A stretch of 64,000 nucleotides of DNA, from NCBI RefSeq assembly GCF_011038785.1, contig NZ_JAAKDT010000010.1, positions 1 to 64,000 of the forward strand. Direction: 5' to 3'. This document shows positions 43,390 to 52,755 of the stretch, piece after piece (positions within the stretch are counted from its first letter, which is position 1; each line of letters opens with the position of its first letter). Under the pieces are notes generated by a model, which did not search any database, was not told the DNA's origin, and saw nothing but the letters and a program-made list of their open reading frames with translations. Source of the DNA: Parabacteroides sp. ZJ-118 (GTDB lineage: Bacteria; Bacteroidota; Bacteroidia; Bacteroidales; Tannerellaceae). The position numbers and the translations under genes are program-made.

Positions 43390-45495
43390 TTATAGATTAT
43401 AAGTCAACGTAAGCCAAGCTACCCGGGCATCGCGATTGCGTCTCTGCGTCATCGCCAGGTTCGGAGCGTCAATGATCGTTGTCTCTTCCAAGCTATCGAA
43501 TAGATTGTTGATACTTAAGTTCGCGCATAATTTACGATTGAGGAAATACTGAGAAAGACCGGCATTTACACTATAACGGCCTTTGATCTTACCTTGAGGC
43601 GTAAGTTGGTCGGAGACGTAGAAGCCGTCTACCTGAAAATCCGTAGTCGACGTAATACTTACGTTTACATTCCCCTTGACATCCCAACAAACCAGAGACT
43701 TCTTCGCGTCATAGCCTATCGTACGCCCGTCGATCTCGTCCCGATAGATATCCCCGGAGAAACCGACCGTCAAGATACGTACCGGATTCCAGCTGCCGGA
43801 CAAGTCGGCTCCGAGGGCTTGGCTATGCCCGATATTCTCTTTCTTCCAAACCGTCTCATCATTTACTTGGCTAGCGGTCTCCATGATACGATTCGTACGA
43901 TTCCGGTAATAAATAGCCGGAGTCAAACGGAAACGGGGAGCCGAGAACTGATATCCCAGCTCTACATGATGGATAAACTCGTCCTTCAAGTCCGGATTTC
44001 CCTGTATGATATAGGTAGGATCACTTTTATTCAAGAAAGAGCACAAATAACTGCCGTTCGGACGAATTACCCGTTGCTGATAACTCAAGCTTAAGCGATT
44101 GCTCCTATTCACCTCATAAGTAAAACGGGCGCGAGGATACAAATGAAAACGGGAGCTCTTGTTCTCTTTGTCTTTTATCCCCTGCCAATAAGGGTCGTTG
44201 ATCCAAGAAGGACTGAACTCATCCATCTTAAAATGACTAAATTCCACCTGCATCCCTATCTCCGCTTTAAAAGCGCCCCAATTCTTAACCACGTCCGCAT
44301 AGATCAAATTCAGGTAACGGTTGAAATCGTAATCATACGATTTCGCCTCATTCAAATCCATACGACCCTCTACGATATCAGAAACGGTCGTAAAATAATC
44401 CTCGTTTCGCATGCGACCGATATAACCGACCTTGAAGTCCCAGCCACCGATCTCCTGCCCATATCCTAATCCCCAGAAATAATTATGTTTCGTATGGTCG
44501 ATAGCTTGGTTATCCTCCGAGACGATATGCCCGTTTTGAGGATTCTCATTCTTGAAATCATTATCCTCATCATACGAGAAATTATTCGAGTTGAATACGG
44601 CATAAAAGCCTCGATCCTCCGCGATCGCATGGTTCCAATACGCTTCGACGGCATAAGCCTCCTGGCGCTGGTCGTTATACCGGTTACGGATCACGTACTT
44701 CATTTGCTCCCCTTTCGGGTTGAATACCCGGTTGTTAATGCGTCCATACCGGCTATAATCCATCAAATGATACAGGCCATGCACGGTGATCCGGTCTTTC
44801 GCGGAAAGATCATAATCTACTTTCATATCCGCCACATGTACGTCCGGACGAGCCGTAGCGTTATTGTTCATTTCCGTCCGGTTTTTAGCGGTCGCGGTCG
44901 ATTTGCTGAAAGATCGTTCCCGGTATTCCCTCCTATAATTGTATTTCGCGTTGATATGGAATTTTCCGGGATGCAAATTCAATACCGCACCCACGTTATA
45001 TCGCTCATTCCATCCCGCCCCAAGCGAGACATACAGAGGGGAATCTCCGGTTCCATACCTACGAGGCACCAGATCGAGTATGCCCGCGTCGCCATCCGGC
45101 ACCACGTTAATCGGAGGAAAAGCCCCTAATGAGATCTGGTTAAAGAACAGGGCAGGCAATTGGATCAACACGTCACCGCTATATTCTTCCAGCAAGCCGT
45201 AAGGAACCCCATTGATAAACATCCCTACATTACCGGAGCCCCTGTATGCAACGGCTCCTTCTATATCGGTTATGACAGAGGGCAATTGACGGAAAGCGTC
45301 CGCCGCCGTATTGGTAACGCTACTCAAGTTATTATCTACCCGCAAGATTTTCATCCCGTCTCTCTCGCTCAACCCGGCGAAGCGGGTACCCTGAATCTCT
45401 ATGTCCCGGATCGCAAGCGTCGTATCGGCAGGAGTCTGCGAGAATACCGGCATAGCCAATAAAGCGGCCCCTAAAAGAAGTAAAATTTGTCTCAT
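43390..45495 (-). CDS. TonB-dependent outer-membrane receptor
   Basis: 701-residue outer-membrane receptor. Signal peptide (LLLLGAALLAMPVFSQ), a plug domain with GSGNVGMFINGVPYGLLEEY, and a barrel with the RNRDARVAWLTLTYNL end. It lacks the N-terminal carboxypeptidase-like domain and is far shorter than SusC proteins, nearer to siderophore, cobalamin or metal receptors. No SusD or binding-protein gene is adjacent, so the ligand is unknown. Confidence 0.9.
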   Translation of the reverse strand: MRQILLLLGAALLAMPVFSQTPADTTLAIRDIEIQGTRFAGLSERDGMKILRVDNNLSSVTNTAADAFRQLPSVITDIEGAVAYRGSGNVGMFINGVPYGLLEEYSGDVLIQLPALFFNQISLGAFPPINVVPDGDAGILDLVPRRYGTGDSPLYVSLGAGWNERYNVGAVLNLHPGKFHINAKYNYRREYRERSFSKSTATAKNRTEMNNNATARPDVHVADMKVDYDLSAKDRITVHGLYHLMDYSRYGRINNRVFNPKGEQMKYVIRNRYNDQRQEAYAVEAYWNHAIAEDRGFYAVFNSNNFSYDEDNDFKNENPQNGHIVSEDNQAIDHTKHNYFWGLGYGQEIGGWDFKVGYIGRMRNEDYFTTVSDIVEGRMDLNEAKSYDYDFNRYLNLIYADVVKNWGAFKAEIGMQVEFSHFKMDEFSPSWINDPYWQGIKDKENKSSRFHLYPRARFTYEVNRSNRLSLSYQQRVIRPNGSYLCSFLNKSDPTYIIQGNPDLKDEFIHHVELGYQFSAPRFRLTPAIYYRNRTNRIMETASQVNDETVWKKENIGHSQALGADLSGSWNPVRILTVGFSGDIYRDEIDGRTIGYDAKKSLVCWDVKGNVNVSITSTTDFQVDGFYVSDQLTPQGKIKGRYSVNAGLSQYFLNRKLCANLSINNLFDSLEETTIIDAPNLAMTQRRNRDARVAWLTLTYNL

Positions 45496-45561
45496 CTCAT
45501 TATCTGCGGTTTATAAACAAAGAATGATACCTATTCGTTGTATTTGCATTCTGTTTACATC

Positions 45562-47226
45562 TCAATAATTGTTGTATAGGTAACGCTTAATACTTTTCTT
45601 CGGTGTTTTCTCGAATTCGGTGGGATACAATTGAATCTCCGAGATCGTTTCATAAGGAGCCAGTAGCTTGTTCAACTCTATCCTATTTTGCTCCATGATA
45701 ACCGGAAGATCCGCGTGCGATATACCCGTGCTATCCACCGTATCGTAATCCGGATACACCATACCGATCAATTTCCCGTTTTTCTCCACGACCAAACTCT
45801 CCATCACGAATGGCTGGTTGTTCAATTTAGACTCAATCTCTTCCGGATAAATATTCTGTCCGCTGGAGCCCAAGATCATTGTCTTGCTACGTCCACGAAT
45901 AAAAATACGGTTATCATGATCGATCGTACCCAAATCGCCGGTCTTCAGCCAGCCATCTTCCGTGAAGACTTTTTGGGTTGCCTCCTCGTTCTTATAATAG
46001 CCCTTCATTACGTTCTCGCCCGATACCTGAATCTCACCTACCTTGTTATAAGGATCTTCTGAATCGATACGGACCTTCATGATCCCTTTCAAGATCTGTC
46101 CGCAAGAGCCGGGCACGTACTCATTATTATGGTCATAACTGATCAACGGACCACATTCCGTCATGCCATAACCGATCGTGAACGGGAATTTGATCTTATA
46201 CAAGAAATCCGTCACTTCTTGATTCATGGCGGCGCCCCCCACGATCACTTCACGGAAACGTCCGCCCAAGGCATCCACCAAATGCTTGCGGATCTGGGCA
46301 TAGATACGCGAATCCAGCAAGGGGATATTCAAGGCCAACTTCAAGGTTCGCTTATTCAATTGGGGAAGGATCATCTTCTTATAGATCTTCTCCAAAATCA
46401 AGGGAACCATCAAGATCAAGTTCGGCTTCACCTCCTCGAATGCCTTTAATAAGATTTTAGGAGACGGCACCTTACCTAATAAGTAGACATGCACACCGAA
46501 AGCCATAGGTACCAACAAATTGAAAGCACAACTATAGGCATGAGCCAGGGGCAGAAAACATAGCTCACGTTCACCCCGGAACAATAAATCCAGTGTCCGG
46601 GCATACGTCACGTTACCAGCCAAATTATTCCCCGTCAACATAACCCCCTTGCTAAATCCGGTCGTACCCGACGTATAGTTGATCTCCACCACCTTGTCAT
46701 TATCCAGCTCGGCGTATTTGATATCCTCCGGGGTGAAGCCATCCGGATATTTCCCGGCCATCTTCTCATCCAGCGATTTCATAAACTTCTGGATGCTCTC
46801 CCCATCCCGTTGATGCAAACAACGATAATCAGAGAGAGAGAATACACCGCGGACCTCCTCGATCTTATCTTCCTCCAAGGAATCCCAAATCCGGTCGCTG
46901 ACGAACAAAAAGACAGATTCCGAGTGATTAATGATATGGTGTACATCATTCGGATTAAAGTCTTGAAGAATCGGTACGATAATCGCCCCGTAGGTAACAA
47001 CCGCCATGTAAACGATACACCAACGGGAACTATCTTTACCGATCAACGCAATCTTGTCCCCTCGGCGGACTTGGCACTCATGGAATAAAAGATGAATACG
47101 TGCGATCTCCGTCGCTACATCACCGAAAGTAAAGGTCTTTCCTCTTCCGTAATCCGTCAATGCCGGCAAGGCCCAGTTTTCCTTGAAACTCTCCTCGTAA
47201 ATCTTAATGAAATTCTCTTTGATCAT
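45562..47226 (-). CDS. AMP-forming long-chain acyl-CoA ligase
   Basis: 554-residue ANL-superfamily enzyme activating a fatty or related acid through an acyl-AMP. I start at MIKENFIKIYEE (47226); an 18-codon upstream extension has no support. Core motifs: NYTSGTTGFSKGVMLTG (P-loop), GYGMTECGPLI, GWLKTGDLGTID, and the C-terminal lysine in EKTPKKSIKRYL. Length and motifs fit FadD/FAA-type ligases. No neighbouring lipid gene on this strand. Confidence 0.92.
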   Translation of the reverse strand: MIKENFIKIYEESFKENWALPALTDYGRGKTFTFGDVATEIARIHLLFHECQVRRGDKIALIGKDSSRWCIVYMAVVTYGAIIVPILQDFNPNDVHHIINHSESVFLFVSDRIWDSLEEDKIEEVRGVFSLSDYRCLHQRDGESIQKFMKSLDEKMAGKYPDGFTPEDIKYAELDNDKVVEINYTSGTTGFSKGVMLTGNNLAGNVTYARTLDLLFRGERELCFLPLAHAYSCAFNLLVPMAFGVHVYLLGKVPSPKILLKAFEEVKPNLILMVPLILEKIYKKMILPQLNKRTLKLALNIPLLDSRIYAQIRKHLVDALGGRFREVIVGGAAMNQEVTDFLYKIKFPFTIGYGMTECGPLISYDHNNEYVPGSCGQILKGIMKVRIDSEDPYNKVGEIQVSGENVMKGYYKNEEATQKVFTEDGWLKTGDLGTIDHDNRIFIRGRSKTMILGSSGQNIYPEEIESKLNNQPFVMESLVVEKNGKLIGMVYPDYDTVDSTGISHADLPVIMEQNRIELNKLLAPYETISEIQLYPTEFEKTPKKSIKRYLYNNY

Positions 47227-47320
47227 AGCCCCTCTTTTGAAATTCGCGTAAAAGTAAAAACAAATCCTTACTTTTGCCACGATATAGCCTATAAATTAAA
47301 ATATCTGACCGTGCGCAACT

Positions 47321-47473
47321 ATGTGGCTAAGTTCCTCATAAAACACACAAACGTTGTTGTTTGTTTCCTGTGGCAAGGGCGGTAACCTAAATCCGAGTCT
47401 CCCGGCCGACGAACCCATGCTCGAGGCTAAAAATAAGGCGGCTGAATTTCAGGTGTGGTTATCCGGTTATTAA
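47321..47473 (+). pseudogene. Possible small lipoprotein relic
   Basis: ATG TGG CTA AGT TCC TCA is followed by an in-frame TAA (47339-47341), after which the frame continues TQTLLFVSCGKGGNLNPSL ... AAEFQVWLSGY to a stop at 47471-47473. LLFVSC looks like the end of a lipoprotein signal, and the rest has normal protein composition. One nonsense change would explain it. It could also be chance. The remainder of 47227-47546 holds a 9-bp hairpin (47479-47501) and nothing else I can name. Confidence 0.25.
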
Positions 47474-47546
47474 ACTTCATCGTGTAATTTGATTATACGA
47501 TTTAATGACGTACATTCGCGTACAAATAAATTAAATCTGCAGTCCG

Positions 47547-48398
47547 ATGAGAACGCATTTACGCGAAAGCATGCTGGCACTCCTTTGGATAGGAATCTTA
47601 GCCACAGGTTGCGATACCGGAACGAAGAAGGCTTCCGAAAACAGTATCACGTTTGATTCTATCAGCGTGGAAAAGACTTACCATTTGCTAGATGATCCGG
47701 ATAATCCCAATTGCGATTTGGAGATCAAGTTCGTTTATCCCCGGGAATATACGGATAAAGAGGTTCTTAAGAATCTACAGAGACAGTTCGTCTCCTCTTA
47801 TCTCGGCGAGGATTATGAGCTATTATCCCCCGAGGAGGCGGTACGGAAATATACCGACGACTATCTGGCTGCTTATAAGGATCTGGAAGAGGATTACAAG
47901 GTCGAGGTGGCGAAATCCGACGAGACACCGGTGGGCGCCTGGTTCTCTTACTATGAGCTGTCGTCGGATGAAATCACCTTCAACCAAGACGATATCATCA
48001 GCTATACGGTACGCTTCGAGAACTATACGGGCGGAGCGCATGGCGCACATTCCTACAGCAACCACACGGTGAGCCTCAAGACCGGTAAGCCCATCACTGA
48101 GGAGGAGATATTCGTGGACAACTACCAGGACAATCTGGCGCGAATATTGGTGGATCAGATCGCCAGGCAAAACAACGTATCCGATGCCAAGGAACTGGAA
48201 AACATCGGTTTCTTTAGCGTGGACGAGATCTTCCCGAACGGGAACTTCCTCGTAGACAAGACGGGTATCACCTATTCTTTCAACGAATATGAGATAGCGG
48301 CCTACGCGGTAGGCGTCACGAACGTCCATCTCCCTTACAAAGAGATCCGCTATTTGCTGCGGGATGACAGCCCGATAAGCCCGTTGATCGAAAACTGA
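47547..48398 (+). CDS. DUF3298 / RsiV-like lipoprotein
   Basis: 283-residue lipoprotein with lipobox LATGC at about residue 22. A DUF4163-type domain is followed by the DUF3298 domain (IISYTVRFENYTGGAHGAHS, VSLKTGKPITEEEIF), the fold of RsiV and PdaC C-terminal parts. In RsiV this domain binds lysozyme, but most Bacteroidetes members are uncharacterised and no sigma factor is adjacent here. It is 43 bases ahead of rsmG. Confidence 0.85.
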   Translation: MRTHLRESMLALLWIGILATGCDTGTKKASENSITFDSISVEKTYHLLDDPDNPNCDLEIKFVYPREYTDKEVLKNLQRQFVSSYLGEDYELLSPEEAVRKYTDDYLAAYKDLEEDYKVEVAKSDETPVGAWFSYYELSSDEITFNQDDIISYTVRFENYTGGAHGAHSYSNHTVSLKTGKPITEEEIFVDNYQDNLARILVDQIARQNNVSDAKELENIGFFSVDEIFPNGNFLVDKTGITYSFNEYEIAAYAVGVTNVHLPYKEIRYLLRDDSPISPLIEN

Positions 48399-48441
48399 GA
48401 ATTGAAAATGAACGATTGATAGAAGCAGAAACAGACGTCTT

Positions 48442-49083
48442 ATGGAACAACATACAGAGAAATTCTCAATTCTCACCTCCTATTTCCCCGATCTCACCGA
48501 TCGGCAAAAGGAGCAATACGCCGCCCTATATGAGCTCTATACGGATTGGAACGCCAAGATCAACGTGATCTCACGGAAGGACATCGAGAACCTATATCCG
48601 CATCATGTACTTCACTCGCTGGGTATCGCCGATATGTTGCGTTTCAAGCCGGGTTCCTCGGTGATGGATCTGGGTACGGGGGGCGGTTTCCCCGGCATCC
48701 CCTTGGCGATCTTATTCCCGGAGACTCATTTCCATCTGGTAGACAGTATCGGGAAAAAAATCAAGGTGGGACAAGCCGTGGCCGAAGCGATCGGGCTGGA
48801 GAACGTATCCTTCCGCCATTGCCGGGGCGAGGAGGAAAAGCAGCTTTTCGATTTCGTGGTAAGCCGGGCCGTGATGCCTCTGGCAGATCTGGCGAAGATC
48901 GTCCGCAAGAATATAAAGAAAAAACAGATCAACGCGTTGCCCAACGGATTGATCTGCCTGAAAGGCGGAGAGCTGGCGCACGAGATATTGCCCTTCCGGA
49001 ATCAGGCGATCAGCATAGATCTGAAAGGTCATTTTAAAGAAGCGTTTTTTGAAACTAAAAAAGTAGTGTACGTACCCTTATGA
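48442..49083 (+). CDS. rsmG: 16S rRNA (guanine527-N7)-methyltransferase
   Basis: 213-residue SAM-dependent methyltransferase that modifies G527 of 16S rRNA; its loss gives low-level streptomycin resistance in other bacteria. The N-terminal region contains NVISRKDIENLYPHHVLHSL, followed by the SAM-binding DLGTGGGFPGIPLAILFP and VSRAVMPL. Its TGA overlaps the next ATG (ATGA), so it is coupled to an MBL-fold hydrolase. Confidence 0.96.
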   Translation: MEQHTEKFSILTSYFPDLTDRQKEQYAALYELYTDWNAKINVISRKDIENLYPHHVLHSLGIADMLRFKPGSSVMDLGTGGGFPGIPLAILFPETHFHLVDSIGKKIKVGQAVAEAIGLENVSFRHCRGEEEKQLFDFVVSRAVMPLADLAKIVRKNIKKKQINALPNGLICLKGGELAHEILPFRNQAISIDLKGHFKEAFFETKKVVYVPL

Positions 49084-49718
49084 TTACGATAAAATCTTTC
49101 GAAGTAAACTATTTCTCCGAGAATACTTACTTGCTGTACGATGATACCAAGGAGGCGGTCCTTATCGATTGCGGCTGCCTGCGCGAAGAGGAACAAAAAG
49201 AAGTAAGCGACTTTATCGCCCGGAACGGGCTGACGCTGAAACGCTACCTTTGTACACACCTCCATCTGGATCACATATTCGGTAACGAATTCATCCATAA
49301 CACCTACGGATTGAGCCCGGAAGCCCATAAAGCGGACGTGAAGGGCCTTCCCTCTCCCGAGGCGCAAGCCAAGATATTCGGCCTGCCGATGAAGGTGAGA
49401 AGCATCCCGGTAGGGAACTATCTGGTAAACGGGGAAATCATAAAGTTCGGGAAATCCGAGCTGGCGGTATTGAGCGTCCCCGGCCATTCGCCTGGAGGCT
49501 TGGCTTTCTATAACAAGAAGAACGGTTTCGTGATCGTAGGAGACTCCCTGTTCGCCGGAAGCATCGGCCGTACCGATTTATGGGGAGGCAACCAAGATAT
49601 ACTGCTCGCCGCTATCAAAGACAAATTGCTGTCGTTGCCGGGCGAGACCGTGGTCTACCCCGGCCATGGCCCCGAGACACGAATCATTGATGAGAAATTA
49701 AATAATCCTTATTTATAA
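49080..49718 (+). CDS. MBL-fold metallohydrolase (glyoxalase II-like)
   Basis: 212-residue metallo-beta-lactamase-fold protein. The metal site is THLHLDHIFGN (HxHxDH), with VPGHSPGGLAFY, VGDSLFAGSIGRTD and YPGHGPET supplying the other ligands. These are the hallmarks of the hydroxyacylglutathione hydrolase-like group. Bacteroidetes usually lack glutathione, so another thioester is the probable substrate. Between rsmG (4-base overlap) and gcvP (12 bases). Confidence 0.9.
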   Translation: MITIKSFEVNYFSENTYLLYDDTKEAVLIDCGCLREEEQKEVSDFIARNGLTLKRYLCTHLHLDHIFGNEFIHNTYGLSPEAHKADVKGLPSPEAQAKIFGLPMKVRSIPVGNYLVNGEIIKFGKSELAVLSVPGHSPGGLAFYNKKNGFVIVGDSLFAGSIGRTDLWGGNQDILLAAIKDKLLSLPGETVVYPGHGPETRIIDEKLNNPYL

Positions 49719-49730
49719 AATACTAAAATT

Positions 49731-52583
49731 ATGGACACAAATAAATTTGTAAACCGCCACGTGGGTATCTCAGCGGAAGATATTCCGGCCATGTTGGAGA
49801 CGATTGGCGTGAAATCACTGGATGAGTTGATCGATCAGACCATTCCGGCCAACATCCGTTTGAAAGAGCCGTTGAACCTCCCGGAGGCCATGACGGAACG
49901 TGAGTTCGCCGAGCACATCGCCGAGCTGGCTTCCAAGAACGAGGTATTCACCTCTTATATCGGTATGGGTTGGTACGACACGGTTTGCCCGGCCCCGATC
50001 CAACGCAACGTATTCGAGAACCCGGTTTGGTATACCTCCTATACTCCGTATCAGGCGGAAGTATCCCAAGGACGCTTGGAGGCGTTGCTAAACTTTCAGA
50101 CTGTCATTTGCGAATTAACCGGATTGCCCTTGGCGAACTGCTCGCTACTCGACGAGGCGACAGCGGCAGCCGAGGCGATTACCATGTTCCATGGCTCACG
50201 CAGTCGTGCGCAGGTGAAAGCGGAGGCCGATACGGTATTCGTCGACGAACATGTGTTCGCCTCTACGCTGGCCGTCATCCACACCCGTATGATCCCGCAG
50301 GGTATCAAGGTAGTAGTGGGCGATTATAAGAAATTCGAGTTCACGCCGGATGTGTTCGCCGCCATCGTGCAGTACCCGAACGCAGATGGTTCGATCGAGG
50401 ACTACAAGGAATTCGTAGCCCGTGCCAACACGGCCGGTGCCAAGGTAGGCGTAGCCGCCGACTTGATGAGCTTGGTATTGTTGACTCCCCCGGGAGAATG
50501 GGGAGCGGATGTCGTATTCGGCAGCAGCCAGCGCTTCGGCATCCCGATGTTCTACGGAGGCCCTTCCGCCGCTTTCTTCGCCACGAAGGATGATTATAAA
50601 CGTACGATCCCGGGACGTATCATCGGTATCTCCAAGGACGCTTACGGCCATCCGGCTTATCGCTTGGCCTTGCAGACCCGTGAGCAGCATATCAAACGCG
50701 AGAAGGCTACGTCCAACATCTGTACGGCACAGGCGTTGTTGGCTACCATGGCCGGCTTCTACGCCGTATATCATGGGGCGGAGGGATTGCGTGACATCGC
50801 CGGACGGATTCATTCCACGACCGGATTCTTGGCCAAGGAGTTGGAGAGACTGGGATATACGCAATTAAACAAGGATTACTTCGATACCTTGAAGATACAG
50901 CTTCCCTCACACGTGTCTGTGAACGCGCTGCGTGAGATCGCCTTGGAGTGCAAGGTGAACTTGCGTTATTTCGAGGCCGGACAAGTGGGAGTCAGCATAG
51001 ACGAGACGACGTTGCCTACGGACATAGGCGTATTATTATACATCTTCGCCGGCGCCGCCGGTAAAGACTATATGCTGGACGAGTCTATCCCGGCCCGGAC
51101 TTATTTCGACGCTAAGTTCGCCCGTACCTCCGATTTCTTGCAGCAAGACGTATTCAAGAAATATCATACGGAGACCGAGTTGATGCGTTACATCACCCGT
51201 TTGGGACGAAAGGATGTCTCCTTGGCCCAATCCATGATCTCCCTGGGCTCTTGTACGATGAAGCTGAACCCCGCTTCCTCCATGCTGCCGCTCAGCCGTG
51301 CGGAATTCATGAATATCCACCCGTACGCTCCCGAGGAGCAAGTGGAAGGCTATAAGGAGCTGATCGAGAACCTATCTTCTTACTTATGCACGATCACGGG
51401 CTTCAAGGGCTGTACGTTGCAACCGAACTCCGGCGCCGCCGGCGAATATACGGGCCTTCGTGTGATCCGCGCTTATCTGGAAAGTATCGGCCAGGGCCAT
51501 CGCGATATCGTTTTGCTCCCGGCTTCCGCTCACGGAACCAACCCGGCCAGCGCTATCCAATGCGGGTATAAGACCGTAACCGTCAAATGCGACGAGAATG
51601 GCAATATCGATCTGGAAGATTTCCGTGCGAAAGCCGAGGAAAACAAGGAGCGTCTGGCTGCCAGCATGATTACCTATCCGTCTACGCATGGGATCTTCGA
51701 GGTGGACATCAAGGAGATGTGCGAGATCGTCCACGCTTGCGGAGGACAGCTTTATATGGATGGCGCCAACATGAACGCGCAGGTTGGATTGACAAATCCG
51801 GGTACGATCGGTGCCGATATATGTCACCTGAACCTGCATAAGACCTTCTCTTCCCCTCACGGAGGTGGCGGCCCTGGCGTAGGCCCGATCTGCGTAGCCG
51901 AGCATCTGGTTCCGTTCTTGCCGCAGCATCCGGTGCTTTGGGGCAGCGACTTGAATACGGTATCCGCGGCTCCTTATGGTAGCGCCGGTATCCTGCCGAT
52001 CACGTACGCTTACATCCGCTTGCTGGGTACGGAAGGCCTTGAGACCGTGACAAAAACGGCCATATTGAACGCCAATTATTTGGCCGCTAAGTTCAAGGAT
52101 ACGTACGGGATTGTTTATACCGGAGCGACAGGCCGCATAGGACATGAGTTGATTTTGGAATGCCGCACGGTAAAAGAGCATTCGGGCATCGACGAGGGCG
52201 ATATCGCCAAGCGTTTGATGGACTTCGGCTACCACGCTCCTACCCTATCATTCCCGGTACACGGCACCTTGATGGTAGAGCCGACCGAGAGTGAGAGCAA
52301 AGCCGAGCTGGATCGTTTCGTAGAGGTGATGGAATGTATCTGGAACGAGATCAAGGAAGTGGAGGAAGGCAAGGCATCCAAGGAGGATAACGTCTTGAAG
52401 AACGCTCCGCATCCGGAATACGAGGTAACCGCCGACGAGTGGAAACACGCATATCCCCGCGGCAAGGCCGCCTTCCCGCTGGAATGGTTGCACGACAGCA
52501 AGTTCTGGGTTAACGTAGCCCGTGTAGATAACGCTTATGGCGATCGTAACTTGATCCCGACTTTATGCGCTTGCGAGATCTGA
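49731..52583 (+). CDS. gcvP: Glycine dehydrogenase (decarboxylating), P-protein
   Basis: 950-residue PLP enzyme of the glycine cleavage system, which decarboxylates glycine and passes the aminomethyl group to lipoylated H-protein. It is the fused form: an N-terminal pseudo-half and a C-terminal catalytic half with the PLP lysine in HLNLHKTFSSPHGGGGPGV. FTSYIGMGWYDT and SCTMKLNPASSM are also typical. gcvT and gcvH are not adjacent. Followed by a terminator hairpin. Confidence 0.97.
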   Translation: MDTNKFVNRHVGISAEDIPAMLETIGVKSLDELIDQTIPANIRLKEPLNLPEAMTEREFAEHIAELASKNEVFTSYIGMGWYDTVCPAPIQRNVFENPVWYTSYTPYQAEVSQGRLEALLNFQTVICELTGLPLANCSLLDEATAAAEAITMFHGSRSRAQVKAEADTVFVDEHVFASTLAVIHTRMIPQGIKVVVGDYKKFEFTPDVFAAIVQYPNADGSIEDYKEFVARANTAGAKVGVAADLMSLVLLTPPGEWGADVVFGSSQRFGIPMFYGGPSAAFFATKDDYKRTIPGRIIGISKDAYGHPAYRLALQTREQHIKREKATSNICTAQALLATMAGFYAVYHGAEGLRDIAGRIHSTTGFLAKELERLGYTQLNKDYFDTLKIQLPSHVSVNALREIALECKVNLRYFEAGQVGVSIDETTLPTDIGVLLYIFAGAAGKDYMLDESIPARTYFDAKFARTSDFLQQDVFKKYHTETELMRYITRLGRKDVSLAQSMISLGSCTMKLNPASSMLPLSRAEFMNIHPYAPEEQVEGYKELIENLSSYLCTITGFKGCTLQPNSGAAGEYTGLRVIRAYLESIGQGHRDIVLLPASAHGTNPASAIQCGYKTVTVKCDENGNIDLEDFRAKAEENKERLAASMITYPSTHGIFEVDIKEMCEIVHACGGQLYMDGANMNAQVGLTNPGTIGADICHLNLHKTFSSPHGGGGPGVGPICVAEHLVPFLPQHPVLWGSDLNTVSAAPYGSAGILPITYAYIRLLGTEGLETVTKTAILNANYLAAKFKDTYGIVYTGATGRIGHELILECRTVKEHSGIDEGDIAKRLMDFGYHAPTLSFPVHGTLMVEPTESESKAELDRFVEVMECIWNEIKEVEEGKASKEDNVLKNAPHPEYEVTADEWKHAYPRGKAAFPLEWLHDSKFWVNVARVDNAYGDRNLIPTLCACEI

Positions 52584-52666
52584 TAAATATCTTTACGCTT
52601 GCGTCAAGGCGATCCACCAATCGCATACCGTAAAGCCCTGACTCGTAATTATTCTATACGATAAAA

Positions 52667-52716
52667 CAAAGACGAGGAGGCGCAGTTCTTCATTTTCTCA
52701 CCTGCGCCTCCTCTTT
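52667..52716 (+). terminator. Terminator after gcvP
   Basis: Perfect 12-bp arms (GAGGAGGCGCAG, 52674-52685, and 52702-52713) extended by CAAAG/CTTTG across a 2-base bulge. The T run is short, but stem strength and position support termination. Confidence 0.65.
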
Positions 52717-52755
52717 GATTTATCCATCTGATCTATCTTGCTAATAAACAATATC

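Noticed and set aside
47340-47475. Riboswitch-like GC-rich block upstream of the DUF3298 gene
   Set aside because: No B12 box or other riboswitch core could be identified; the block is better read as a broken small lipoprotein frame.
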